DNA of 64,000 nucleotides from Prevotella sp. 10(H) (GTDB lineage: Bacteria > Bacteroidota > Bacteroidia > Bacteroidales > Dysgonomonadaceae): the NCBI RefSeq assembly GCF_000711235.1, contig NZ_JOMI01000001.1, positions 248,001-312,000 on the forward strand, given 5' to 3'. Positions within the stretch are counted from its first letter, which is position 1; every line of letters begins with the position of its first letter. Of this stretch, positions 17,160 to 26,836 are shown piece after piece. The notes under the pieces were generated by a model, which worked only from the letters and a program-made list of their open reading frames with translations, did no database searches and was not told the DNA's origin. Both the position numbers and the translations under genes were made by a program.

Positions 17160-19979
17160 ATGAGAAAACTAATATTTTTTCTAGCCTTATTTCTAATCAC
17201 AAACTGCTTTTATGCGCAGGTGAAAACAATAAAAGGACAGCTTAAAAAGGACGGAATGGAGCTGATGAATCTCTCCTTCAAAGTGAAAGACCGTGGAATA
17301 AAAGGCAAGACCGACCGTCATGGCTACTTTATCCTCAAAAATGTTACCGATGATGACATTATAGTTACCGGCGACTGGGGTACATTCACTGTAAAAGAAG
17401 TAACAATTTCCGTACTCTCCGAAACTCCTCTGCCGAAAGTATCGGCATTGCTCGAAAGCTCTGTAGATACCATTGGCGTGGCATATCTGCGCGACAATCT
17501 GGGCGCAACCTATTACAAAGGGAATCTTAGTCATATAGAATCAATAAAAAAGCCTTTTCTGCGCTACCATATAGAGCCGACAAAAACAAGGTACTATTAT
17601 TCAGGATATAAAATCAGCTATACCGGACACTTAAATATATCTACTGTAGGCCGCCTGCCCAAACGCCAGTCGGAATATGCACAAGGAAATGGTGATCAAT
17701 GGCTCGGACCAGACAAAAAAGAAATATTCAGCTGGGGACCGTCTATCAGCAGCTTGGAATTCGACGGCAAGCCCTATGATTACGACCGCCACGGAAGTCT
17801 TGTACCCCGCGGTATGGGCAATGGCATTGCAGCGAAAGCTTACGATCCTACAGATTTCTTTAGGACGGGAATATCGTTCGGCAATAATGTAAACATTAAA
17901 ATGCCCGGATTCAGTCGCGGCTTTACATCCCTGAGCCTTGGGCAGAAAAGGTCTAATAACCCCATACCCAATGCCTACGATGATTCATATAATGTATCGT
18001 TGATGATGGACGATATGAGGATGGGCAGATTCAAAACGGGTGTCGGCGCAATATACAATAACAGTTACAGCAAGCTCCCACAACACGGAGCAAATCTGGC
18101 CTCGCTGATGTATTCTGTATTTACTACACCTCCAACTTTCGACAATGCAAACGGCATGTCGCGTAAGGATGCCTTAAAAAATGAGGGCTCATGGAAAATA
18201 AATGATGACACACAGCGCTCATATTCTACAGGTATTAACAACCCGTTCCTGACTGTATCTACAACATCCGACAGAGACAAGACCCAAAACCTGATGGCTT
18301 ATGCCAAGACAAATTACTCATACGAGAAAATAACTGCCGATGCCTATTTCAGTTTCGACAAGCAATGGGATAAGCGACATCAGGGAGATCATAATTTGGT
18401 GCGTTTCCGGAGTCAATACCGCAGTGAAACCTCGTCCAATATTGCTGCTGCGGGAGAATTCTCATATAAGATAGAACGTATTGACGACAGGTACAGCGAC
18501 CTGTATCTGATGGCAAAATATGGTTTTAAACATTCGACCGACAAGCTTCACCGGAATAGAGTAGAGAAAATAGAGATCGGCTCCGAAGCTTCATATTTTG
18601 AAGAAAACATTTATTATAATCCTCTTCTTCGGAATGCGCACGACGTAAAATACGGTGCTAAACTGGGCAATGGCGATTATACCTTCGAATTACATAACAA
18701 GCATTATTTCTCGAATACTGCAAAATCCTCCGATTATGTAAATCTGTTTCCCGAAGCAGGCTTCAGCTGGAATATGAACAATTTCCTGTATGATGCTTTC
18801 GATACGGATATCAGTAATTTTACTGTTTATGGATCAGTTGGTCGATCTATTGGCGAAGCATCTCTTGTATACCGCAATCCGGCTGCTTTATCTACCTATT
18901 TAAATTCCGGGGAATTCAATAACTATTATGAATATCCCGACATCATTGCCAAAGAAAATCTGAAGCCTGAGACATATTTGAAAAGTGAGGCGGGTATCAG
19001 GTACTACAGTCCGCGCGGCAGCTTTACAGGAGAAATAAACGGATTCATTTACAATACGCACAATTTCATTTCGCCTGTAGCAAGTATGTATAACTCACGC
19101 GTGTTCGATTTGCACAATATAGGCCGTATACGCAATTACGGATATTTTGTCAGCTTGACCTATACGAGGCCTACATGGTCGAGTAACGCCCTGCGCTTCG
19201 ATGCCATGCTTACTTTCAGTCAGGTAAGGAATAAGGTTACAGCATTGTATGGCGAACAACCGTTTATCAGACTGGCAGGATTTCAGGATGTAGCAACTGT
19301 TTTTGCTAAAGACGAGCCGCTGGGAGCTATTTACGGCACAACTTTCCAGCGTAATGATAAAGGGCAGCTTATTATCGGTGACGACGGCTTTCCGCTAAAA
19401 GACTTTGATATAAAAAAGATAGGCGATCCTACACCTGATTTTACCATGTCGCTGATTCCGTCATTCGAGTGGAAAAAATTTAATCTTTCATTCACTATAG
19501 AATATAGTCAGGGAGGCGACCGCTGGAACGGTACAAAGGCTACGATGGACTATCAGGGAGTATCGGAAGATACAGCCGAAAAACGCAATATTAAAGGCTA
19601 CGTATTTCAGGGAGTAGATGCCGCAGGCATTACAAACACAAAAGTTGTCGACTTCTACGACACTGCAAATCCCGGCAAAAACAGATGGGTGAGGTACGGA
19701 ACAACAGGTGTAGGCGAAGACTATATCGAAGATGCCACTTACGTACGGCTTACGAACGTATCTCTTTCTTATGCCATATTTAATAACAACAGGAGTAAAA
19801 GCAACTTATTCAAATCGATGCGGGTAGGTGTAACAGCCAATAATCTTGTGCTTATCACTTCATATAAAGGTGTAGACCCTGCCTCATCTCTCTTCGGCTA
19901 TTCAGCCGGAAAAGGGCTCGACCTCTTCAATCTGCCGTCGAACCGCAGCTATTCATTCACACTAACATTCGAACTATAA
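17160..19979 (+). CDS. SusC/RagA-like outer-membrane barrel lacking its plug domain
   Basis: 939 residues with a signal peptide (LFLITNCFYAQ). Residues about 22-100 look like a carboxypeptidase-type regulatory beta domain (VKTIKGQLKKDGMELMNLSF). Then, after only about 25 linker residues, the barrel begins ('YYYSGYKISYTGHLN', 'YDPTDFFRTGISFGNNVNI'). Residues 560-939 carry typical SusC C-terminal text ('NLKPETYLKSEAGIRYYSP', 'KDEPLGAIYGTTFQRNDKGQ', 'IGDPTPDFTMSLIPSFEWKKFN', 'YVRLTNVSLSYAIF'). The approximately 130-residue TonB plug (VVVVGYG...NGVILI) that normally precedes a SusC barrel is missing. That plug is found inside the next gene, 4 bases downstream. No SusD-like lipoprotein is nearby. 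Without a plug the barrel would be an open pore unless the partner fills it; that is inference. Confidence 0.85.
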   Translation: MRKLIFFLALFLITNCFYAQVKTIKGQLKKDGMELMNLSFKVKDRGIKGKTDRHGYFILKNVTDDDIIVTGDWGTFTVKEVTISVLSETPLPKVSALLESSVDTIGVAYLRDNLGATYYKGNLSHIESIKKPFLRYHIEPTKTRYYYSGYKISYTGHLNISTVGRLPKRQSEYAQGNGDQWLGPDKKEIFSWGPSISSLEFDGKPYDYDRHGSLVPRGMGNGIAAKAYDPTDFFRTGISFGNNVNIKMPGFSRGFTSLSLGQKRSNNPIPNAYDDSYNVSLMMDDMRMGRFKTGVGAIYNNSYSKLPQHGANLASLMYSVFTTPPTFDNANGMSRKDALKNEGSWKINDDTQRSYSTGINNPFLTVSTTSDRDKTQNLMAYAKTNYSYEKITADAYFSFDKQWDKRHQGDHNLVRFRSQYRSETSSNIAAAGEFSYKIERIDDRYSDLYLMAKYGFKHSTDKLHRNRVEKIEIGSEASYFEENIYYNPLLRNAHDVKYGAKLGNGDYTFELHNKHYFSNTAKSSDYVNLFPEAGFSWNMNNFLYDAFDTDISNFTVYGSVGRSIGEASLVYRNPAALSTYLNSGEFNNYYEYPDIIAKENLKPETYLKSEAGIRYYSPRGSFTGEINGFIYNTHNFISPVASMYNSRVFDLHNIGRIRNYGYFVSLTYTRPTWSSNALRFDAMLTFSQVRNKVTALYGEQPFIRLAGFQDVATVFAKDEPLGAIYGTTFQRNDKGQLIIGDDGFPLKDFDIKKIGDPTPDFTMSLIPSFEWKKFNLSFTIEYSQGGDRWNGTKATMDYQGVSEDTAEKRNIKGYVFQGVDAAGITNTKVVDFYDTANPGKNRWVRYGTTGVGEDYIEDATYVRLTNVSLSYAIFNNNRSKSNLFKSMRVGVTANNLVLITSYKGVDPASSLFGYSAGKGLDLFNLPSNRSYSFTLTFEL

Positions 19980-19983
19980 CATC

Positions 19984-22900
19984 ATGAAAAAGTATATATA
20001 CAGCATCCTTATACTGGCATTGCCCCTGTTACTTATCAGTGCCGTAAATGACGATTTCCTCGGCATGCTGCAGGAATACCTAAACAAATACAACAAACAG
20101 GTTCCTCAGGAAAAAGTGTATGTGCAAACCGACAAGACATATTATAAGCCGTCGGAAGGCATATATTATAAAGCATTTCTTGTGAATGCCAATAGCAACC
20201 GTCCGTCTACAGTCAGCGATGTGCTGTATGTCGAATTGCACGATCCTTGGGGAAATGTACTTCAAAAACATCAGCAGATGATATCGGGTGGCACGTGTAA
20301 TGCTCATTTCATGCTCAAAGAGGATGTTCCGGGTGGATTATATAAACTGGTAGCTTATACCAACTGGATGAAAAATTTCGGCGAAGAAAGCCTATTCTCA
20401 AAAGAACTTACAGTACAGAAAGTTATCACCCCCCGCCTACTGCTCAAACTCGATTTCCAGAAAAGAGCCTACGGTGCTGGTGATGAAGTACTGGCCGATT
20501 TGAAGGTGACCGACCTCAATAATGAAAAAACAAACAACAGCATCGTAAAATCGACTGTACGTATCGGTGGAGAAGCTGTTGAAACACTCGAAAATACGAC
20601 TGCCGACGGAGAAACGACTATCAGATTTAAACTACCACAAAATCTAAGTACAACAGACGGCATATTACAAATCGTTGTCAACGACCGCGGCACCGAAGAA
20701 TCCATAACCCGCTCCATACCTATCGTACTGAATAAAATAGCTATAAACTTCTATCCCGAAGGCGGCGATATGGTAGAGGGCGCGCAATCGAAAGTTGCTT
20801 TCGAAGCAATGAATGAGTTCAAGAAAGGAGCCGATGTCAGCGGAGAAATAGTAGACGAGAACGGAGCGATAGAAACCACATTCGAAAGCTTCCATTTAGG
20901 CATGGGTGCATTCGAATTCACGCCGAAATCAGGCAAGAAATACTATGCACGCATTACTAAGCCTACCGGCAACGAGTCGCTGCGTGAATTGCCTGTAGCA
21001 CAGAAAAAAGGTTTTGTGCTAAGCCTGAAATCAAAAGACGAAAATAAAGTAATCTGGAATATATATTCTTCCCAGAATGTTACTGCCGGACTGGTAGCAC
21101 AGGTACAAGGCGAAATACATTACAACCAGCCTGTAAAACTAAAAAAAGGACTGAATACGGTAGAGGTTCCGACAGCTAATTTCCCGATCGGCATAGCTGT
21201 CTTTACGCTCTTCGACGGAAAGCATCAGGAAGCCTGCGAACGGCTTGTATACCTCAATGCCGAAAAAGGGCTGAATATAGAACTTAATTCGAGGGATGTA
21301 TTCACTCCGGGCGAAAACGTGCATCTGACTATAAAAACCACTGACAAGAACGGAAATCCGGTTCCGGCAAGTCTGGGTCTATCCGTAGTGGATGAGCAAC
21401 TGCTCACGATGGCGGACGACAAGCAGGATAACATTCTGAGTTATCTGCTGTTCTCTACCGAACTGAAAGGCAAGATACAGGAGCCGTACTTCTACTTCGA
21501 CGAGAAAGAAGCGAAAGCTAAAGAAGCGATTGACTATCTGATGCTTACTCATGGCTGGAGGCGTTTTACATGGAGCGAAATAGCTAACCCGTCGATAGAC
21601 GATTTTAAAGAATTCCCTGAGAAGCTTACAAGTGTATACGGCTTTGTACTCGACAAGGCAGGCAATCCTACACAGGCCGAAGTTTTCGTAATAGAAACCG
21701 AGGGCAAAAAACGTGTAGCAAGGGTAAAAACAACCCCGCAAGGACATTTTGTTTTCCATAATATAGATATCACAGGAAGCGTGTTTGTAACGACCAAATT
21801 GCCGAATCAGGTATACCTCTTCAAAGGTAAGCCGATTACTGCCACACCTGTAAATATAGAGGCAGCAACCGGCGACCTCGACGAAAACACACTGGTAGTT
21901 AATAAACCTCAACCGCCTGTATTATCCCCGTCTCAGGCCAAAGATGAAGAACCTAAACTTGACAGGCAATTTATAAGTAATGAATCTGTAGCCACTGAAG
22001 AATTTGCTATGATGGATTTTGCAGATTCGCCACAACTCGATGAAGTGGTAGTAGTCGGCTATGGTACACAAAAGCGGGCATCACTGACAGGCGCCGTATC
22101 CACTGTCAGTGCCTCTATGGTTAGCAGAAGCAGCAGAGAAGCAATAGCCCCTGTAGGCGACCTCAGCTCAGCGTTAGCGGGGCGTGTTGCGGGATTGATG
22201 ATTACACCTTCTGGCGGTTCATCGGGCATATCCATCAGGGGAATGTCATCATCGGCAGCAGGTGGCGAACCGCTTGTTGTTATTAATGGAGTAGCTGTAT
22301 CGGCTGAGAATGGAATGTCTTTTGTAGACCCGAACGATATACAAAGTGTTTCTGTTCTCAAAAATTCATCTGCATCAGCTATTTATGGCAGCCGTGCGGC
22401 TAACGGCGTCATCCTGATAGAAACCAAAAAATCACCGGGATTCCAGCAGAAGATGAAGGTGGGAGAATCCAAATATGGTGGTGTACTGGTACCAAAACGC
22501 CAATTCTACATACCGCCTTACAACGAAATAGAATACAACAATTACGACCCTGACAGATCGACTGTATACTGGAAAGGAAATGTAAAAACCGACGATAAAG
22601 GTGTTGCAAATATCAATTTCCGCAACAATGAGATGTCTTCTACTTTCCGTATTACTGCCGAAGGTATCGGCAACGGCCTTATTGGCAGCGGAATAAAACG
22701 TATCGTAACACGCAAGCCGTTCTCCATAGATGCCAAAACTCCATTGTTTGCAGCCATAGGCGATGAAGTGAAGATTCCGGTAATGGTGCGGAACAATACA
22801 GATGAGCCGATAACTGCAAATGTAAAAATGCGTGTAAACGAAAATCTTTATCTGAAGGATGACGGTCTTATCGTAGACGGTACATCATTGAGTAAAGATG

Positions 22901-24621
22901 TAATGGTTCCGGCAAACGAATCGAAAACGGTTTACTTCACATTCATTGTAGGATCTACCACTGGAAGCCAAAATATAGAAATATTCTCAATGTCGGGTAA
23001 TCAGGCGGATAATATCAAACGCAGCCTGACCGTGCGCCGCATCGATTTCCCTTACTACTACCACTTCTCAGGCAAAGATGAAGGACAGACACGTACACTG
23101 AATATGTCGGCTGCCATACCGGGAACACTTCGCGCCGAAGCGGTAAGTTATTCCGATATGCTCGACCAGTTGTTCGACGGTGTGGAAAGTATCTTCCGCG
23201 AACCGCATGGATGTTTCGAACAGTTATCCTCAAGCACCTTCCCGAATATATTTGCTATGCAACTTCTGAAAGCAACAAATCAGGATAAGCCGGAAGTATA
23301 CAAAAAAGCAATGAAATACCTGACTATGGGCTACAACAAACTCGCAGCCTATGAAGTAAAAGGCTCGGGTGGCTTCGAATGGTACGGCGGATCGCCTGCA
23401 CACGAAGTATTATCGGCTTACGGACTTGTAGAATTCTACGAAATGAGCAAAGTTTATGATAATGTAGACAAGAAAATGATGAACCGTGCGCTCGACTTCA
23501 TCCTCAGTCGTAGGAACGGTACTGGCGGCTTTAATCAGAATAACGGCCGTTACGGGTTCTCAGGTGCTCCGAAGAATGTAAACAATGCATATATAGTGTA
23601 CGCTCTCACCGAAACAGGATATGGCAACCGTATAAATGCAGAATATCAAGCAACGCTGAAAGAAGCATTCGACAGCAAGGATATTTACCGCATGGCTCTG
23701 TTGGCAAATGCAGCGTATAATATGAAAGATATGGAAAGCTATGAAAGGCTAACCAATAACTTTAAAGAAATAGCACAGAAAGAAGACTTTTCTAAACTAA
23801 AACTACAGTCTACGATTGTACGCAGTTACGGAGATGCCAGCCAGCGGGAAGCCGTCGCATTCTGGATGCTTGCCCTGCTGAAAGAGGGTAAAGAAAGCGA
23901 CCTGAATATAATAGAAAAATGCCTCGAGTTTATAAATAAAGGGCGAAGCAACGGCAGTTTCGGAGGAACACAGGCAACAAGCATCTGCCTGCAGGCACTA
24001 ACACGATATGCCGAAAATATGCAGACGGAAGCTGTCGGCGGAAAATTCTGTGTGATCGCAAACGGTGAAGAATTGTGTAAGAATGTGACGAAGAGCAAAG
24101 TGGTGATACCGTTCTCTTCGAAACTGAAAACCGGAGAAAACACTATTCAGGTGAGATATAAGGAAACGGATAATTATGTGCCTTATGCCGTCACTATCAG
24201 TTGGAACTCGTTGATTCCTGCCACAAGCAAACTCTGTCCGCTCAAACTGACGGCCAGCATGGCTCTCAAAGAAGTAAAAGTCAACGAAACTGTACGCATG
24301 ACTGTGAAACTGCAAAACACCGAAAATGAAGGCAAACCGATGAGCGTAGCCATTATAGGCATACCGGGAGGACTTAGCCTGCAGCCTTGGCAGCTGAAAG
24401 AATTGCAGGAAAAAGGTATATTCGACTTCTACGAAATCACCAACGATAATCTGGTTGTTTATTACCGCGAACTTGGCCCTGCGGAAGTGAAGACAATCAG
24501 CCTCGACCTGAAAGCCGAAATACCGGGCACATACCGTGCGGTAGCCTCATCGGCATATGTATATTATATGAACGAACATAAATATTGGATAGAAGGACTA
24601 TCGGTGAAGATCAAAGAATGA
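19984..24621 (+). CDS. Alpha-2-macroglobulin-like protein with an embedded TonB plug domain
   Basis: 1545 residues. N-terminal signal sequence without a lipobox Cys. Residues 40-680 contain macroglobulin-type beta domains (MG1/MG2-like 'EKVYVQTDKTYYKPSEGIYYKAF'). Residues about 685-815 are a TonB-receptor plug: 'LDEVVVVGYGTQKRASLTGA', 'LAGRVAGLMI', 'GISIRGMSS', 'PLVVINGV', 'SVLKNSSASAIYGSRAANG'. Residues about 850-1000 are the A2M domain. Residues 1060-1350 hold the thioester region with 'EPHGCFEQLSS' (Cys1077, Glu1079, Gln1080: the CxEQ motif of thioester-forming macroglobulins). Such proteins trap proteases in the periplasm or at the surface. The upstream gene supplies a SusC-like barrel lacking a plug, so the two probably form one complex in the outer membrane. 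The usual lipid anchor is absent, so the plug may anchor it; that is inference. Confidence 0.85.
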   Translation: MKKYIYSILILALPLLLISAVNDDFLGMLQEYLNKYNKQVPQEKVYVQTDKTYYKPSEGIYYKAFLVNANSNRPSTVSDVLYVELHDPWGNVLQKHQQMISGGTCNAHFMLKEDVPGGLYKLVAYTNWMKNFGEESLFSKELTVQKVITPRLLLKLDFQKRAYGAGDEVLADLKVTDLNNEKTNNSIVKSTVRIGGEAVETLENTTADGETTIRFKLPQNLSTTDGILQIVVNDRGTEESITRSIPIVLNKIAINFYPEGGDMVEGAQSKVAFEAMNEFKKGADVSGEIVDENGAIETTFESFHLGMGAFEFTPKSGKKYYARITKPTGNESLRELPVAQKKGFVLSLKSKDENKVIWNIYSSQNVTAGLVAQVQGEIHYNQPVKLKKGLNTVEVPTANFPIGIAVFTLFDGKHQEACERLVYLNAEKGLNIELNSRDVFTPGENVHLTIKTTDKNGNPVPASLGLSVVDEQLLTMADDKQDNILSYLLFSTELKGKIQEPYFYFDEKEAKAKEAIDYLMLTHGWRRFTWSEIANPSIDDFKEFPEKLTSVYGFVLDKAGNPTQAEVFVIETEGKKRVARVKTTPQGHFVFHNIDITGSVFVTTKLPNQVYLFKGKPITATPVNIEAATGDLDENTLVVNKPQPPVLSPSQAKDEEPKLDRQFISNESVATEEFAMMDFADSPQLDEVVVVGYGTQKRASLTGAVSTVSASMVSRSSREAIAPVGDLSSALAGRVAGLMITPSGGSSGISIRGMSSSAAGGEPLVVINGVAVSAENGMSFVDPNDIQSVSVLKNSSASAIYGSRAANGVILIETKKSPGFQQKMKVGESKYGGVLVPKRQFYIPPYNEIEYNNYDPDRSTVYWKGNVKTDDKGVANINFRNNEMSSTFRITAEGIGNGLIGSGIKRIVTRKPFSIDAKTPLFAAIGDEVKIPVMVRNNTDEPITANVKMRVNENLYLKDDGLIVDGTSLSKDVMVPANESKTVYFTFIVGSTTGSQNIEIFSMSGNQADNIKRSLTVRRIDFPYYYHFSGKDEGQTRTLNMSAAIPGTLRAEAVSYSDMLDQLFDGVESIFREPHGCFEQLSSSTFPNIFAMQLLKATNQDKPEVYKKAMKYLTMGYNKLAAYEVKGSGGFEWYGGSPAHEVLSAYGLVEFYEMSKVYDNVDKKMMNRALDFILSRRNGTGGFNQNNGRYGFSGAPKNVNNAYIVYALTETGYGNRINAEYQATLKEAFDSKDIYRMALLANAAYNMKDMESYERLTNNFKEIAQKEDFSKLKLQSTIVRSYGDASQREAVAFWMLALLKEGKESDLNIIEKCLEFINKGRSNGSFGGTQATSICLQALTRYAENMQTEAVGGKFCVIANGEELCKNVTKSKVVIPFSSKLKTGENTIQVRYKETDNYVPYAVTISWNSLIPATSKLCPLKLTASMALKEVKVNETVRMTVKLQNTENEGKPMSVAIIGIPGGLSLQPWQLKELQEKGIFDFYEITNDNLVVYYRELGPAEVKTISLDLKAEIPGTYRAVASSAYVYYMNEHKYWIEGLSVKIKE

Positions 24622-24647
24622 TGAAGACAAAGTAATTTTTTGGTTGG

Positions 24648-24680
24648 AAAGGGAAGCTAATAGGCTTCCCTTTCTTTTTT
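24648..24680 (+). terminator. Terminator of the barrel/macroglobulin operon
   Basis: Stem AAAGGGAAGC (24648-24657) / GCTTCCCTTT (24664-24673) with a 6-base loop, followed by CTTTTTT. It starts 27 bases after the stop codon at 24621. Confidence 0.9.
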
Positions 24681-24917
24681 CACCCGACTACCGAAATGAC
24701 ATTTTGTCGCAAACAACCGTATGTTGTATGATTTACATTTAAACGCATAATTTATTAATATAAAAATAATTACAAATACTCAACTTAAATTTTAAATATT
24801 TTCACATATCAAACCCTGTCAATTAGTCACTTTTGCACACTTTTTGCATATTACTTTACAGATACGAAAACGTATAATATAAGAACAATAAAATATAAAT
24901 TAAAGGAGGATAAAATT

Positions 24918-25346
24918 ATGAGAAATCAACTTAGAAGATTCGACAGAAGCGGAAGCTTTTTACCTACATTCTTTTTAAATGATGGCTTCTTCAATTTTGC
25001 AGACGATAACAGTCTTCCTGCAACCAATGTTTCGGAAAACGAAAAAGCTTTTAACATTGAATTATCCGTACCGGGATTCAATAAAGAAGACATCAAAATA
25101 GAAATTGAAAAGGACGTACTTAAAGTTTCGGCTGAAATTGAAATGAAGAATGAGCAAAAAGACGAAAATGAAAAAGTGCTTCGCCGCGAGTTCAGGAAAT
25201 CGTCATTCGTACGCAGCTTTACACTGCCCGAAGGTATAGACGCTGAAAGTATTTCCGCTTCGCAGAAAGACGGAATATTACAGATCACCCTGCCAAAGCA
25301 GACTAAGGTTATCGAAGACAAGGTGAAAAAGATTGAGATACAATAA
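24918..25346 (+). CDS. Small heat-shock protein, Hsp20/alpha-crystallin family
   Basis: 142 residues. The alpha-crystallin domain spans about residues 35-130: 'FNIELSVPGFNKEDIKIEIEKDVLKVSAE', 'LRREFRKSSFVRSFTLPEGID', 'SASQKDGILQITLPK' (the conserved GILQI/TLPK end), and the C-terminal 'KKIEIQ' gives an IxI-type tail. It acts as an ATP-independent holdase against aggregation in the cytoplasm. An unusually strong Shine-Dalgarno (AAAGGAGG at 24902-24909) precedes the ATG, which is rare in Bacteroidetes. The gene is monocistronic, flanked by terminators on both sides, with about 240 bases of upstream region between the preceding terminator and the ATG. Confidence 0.95.
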   Translation: MRNQLRRFDRSGSFLPTFFLNDGFFNFADDNSLPATNVSENEKAFNIELSVPGFNKEDIKIEIEKDVLKVSAEIEMKNEQKDENEKVLRREFRKSSFVRSFTLPEGIDAESISASQKDGILQITLPKQTKVIEDKVKKIEIQ

Positions 25347-25385
25347 TTACATAGGTTTTAATTAGGTTTAAGGTGAATCAGGAAG

Positions 25386-25413
25386 GCTATCTGCTTATGC
25401 AGGTAGCTTTTTT
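25386..25413 (+). terminator. Terminator of the Hsp20 gene
   Basis: Stem GCTATCTGC / GCAGGTAGC (one G-T pair) with loop TTAT, followed by six T residues; 40 bases after the stop. Confidence 0.85.
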
Positions 25414-25513
25414 CGTTAAAAACATATTAAATGGGCTTATATCCTTAGGGTTTTCCCCTTCTCAACGATCATTATTGTAGAAACCGGTTAATTATTTATC
25501 TTTTAATACAATT

Positions 25514-26785
25514 ATGATTATGAGAACAACATACCTAAAGACCGCACAAATCGTTCTTACCGTTCTGGCCCTACTTTTTTGTATATCGCTACAGGCTCAG
25601 AATATGTCGGCAAGCTATGTCACTATTAGTGGTGTAGTGAAGGATAAGAAAAACAACAAAAAACTCGAATACGTAAGTATTTCCGTTCCGGGAACAAACA
25701 TCGCTACTATTACCAATACCGATGGGTTCTTCTCTATTAAAGTAAATAACGCTCTGGAAGTAAAAACGCTGGATATATCCCACATCGGTTACCAAAACCT
25801 AAGATATGCTGTATCAGATGCAGATTTGGGGCATGAAATAACCATTTACATGACATCGAACTCCAACCTGCTGAAAGAAATAGTGGTACATCCCGTAGAT
25901 GCGCGGGAACTGGTAGAACAGGCCATACAGAAGGTTCCGGAGAATAACAGCGCTGATGTGAACATGTTGACAGGATTTTATCGTGAGACAATCAGGAAGA
26001 GACGCAATTATATAAATATTTCCGAAGCTGTCCTTGATATCTATAAAAGCCCTTATACAAAAGATGTATATAACGATAAAGTGCAGGTGTACAAAGGCCG
26101 TAAGCTCATCAGCCCGAAAGTGAGCGACACATTGATAGTGAAATTTCAGGGTGGCCCTAGTCTTTCGGTATTCGTAGACGTGGTAAAAAATCCGGATCTT
26201 TTCCTCGACCGTAAAACACTCGACCATTACAAATATGAATACGACGGTGTAGCAATGATAAACGAGCGTCCACATTTCGTTATCAAGTTCGAACCACAGG
26301 TGAATCTGCCATATGCGCTGCATTACGGTAAACTTTTCATAGACAGGGAAAGCCTTGCATTCTCCCGCGCCGAGTTCAGCCTCAGCATGGACGACCGCAA
26401 TAAGGCGACGCAGGCCATACTCCGCCGCAAACCTTTCAAGATGCATTTCAAACCCGAAGAAGTATCTTTTGTGGTAACATACAAGCAACAGGACGGACGG
26501 ACATACCTTAACTATATCTATAACGAAGTGAAGTTTAAATGCGACTACAAGCGTAAGCTTTTCTCTACAGGGTATACAATCGTATCCGAAATGGTGGTGA
26601 CCAACCGCAAGACAGAGAATGTAAACAAGATACCTAACAAAGAAGCATTCAAGACCAACCAGATATTATCAGAGAAGGTACAGAACTTCTACGACCCTAA
26701 TTTCTGGGAAGACTATAACATTATAGAACCGACCGAATCGTTGGAAAATGCGGTAAATAAATTGAAGAAACAACATAATAATTAA
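25514..26785 (+). CDS. Surface protein with carboxypeptidase-like regulatory domain (paralogue of 28254)
   Basis: 423 residues; signal peptide ending near SLQAQ. Residues about 35-115 form a transthyretin-like carboxypeptidase regulatory domain ('ISGVVKDKKNNKKLEYVSISVPGTNIATITN', 'LDISHIGYQNLRY'). Residues about 125-423 form a conserved domain shared with the protein at 28254: here 'VVHPVDARELVEQAIQKVPEN', 'LTGFYRETIRKRRNYINISE', 'FVDVVKNPDLF', and at the end 'FYDPNFWEDYNIIEPTESL'. The location is periplasmic or surface; function unknown. It directly precedes the ECF sigma gene and is a candidate target or regulator of that locus. An in-frame ATG at 25520 is an alternative start. Confidence 0.75.
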   Translation: MIMRTTYLKTAQIVLTVLALLFCISLQAQNMSASYVTISGVVKDKKNNKKLEYVSISVPGTNIATITNTDGFFSIKVNNALEVKTLDISHIGYQNLRYAVSDADLGHEITIYMTSNSNLLKEIVVHPVDARELVEQAIQKVPENNSADVNMLTGFYRETIRKRRNYINISEAVLDIYKSPYTKDVYNDKVQVYKGRKLISPKVSDTLIVKFQGGPSLSVFVDVVKNPDLFLDRKTLDHYKYEYDGVAMINERPHFVIKFEPQVNLPYALHYGKLFIDRESLAFSRAEFSLSMDDRNKATQAILRRKPFKMHFKPEEVSFVVTYKQQDGRTYLNYIYNEVKFKCDYKRKLFSTGYTIVSEMVVTNRKTENVNKIPNKEAFKTNQILSEKVQNFYDPNFWEDYNIIEPTESLENAVNKLKKQHNN

Positions 26786-26800
26786 TCAACAGGTTTTTCG

Positions 26801-26808
26801 TACATTTG
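26801..26808 (+). promoter_or_regulatory. Candidate -7 element for the ECF sigma operon
   Basis: TACATTTG, an exact fit to TAnnTTTG, 29 bases before the ATG at 26837. It indicates that the sigma/anti-sigma operon can be transcribed apart from the gene at 25514. Confidence 0.55.
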
Positions 26809-26836
26809 ATATTATCTGTAAAAACCGGTGCTAATT

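Noticed and set aside
17160-24621. The split plug/barrel as a frameshift or assembly artefact of one receptor gene
   Set aside because: The plug lies in the middle of the downstream macroglobulin, flanked on both sides by in-frame macroglobulin domains, and the barrel gene comes first; no single frameshift gives this order.
25814-26488. A 224-codon minus-strand open frame
   Set aside because: Antisense shadow of the surface protein at 25514; the translated text has no recognisable motif.
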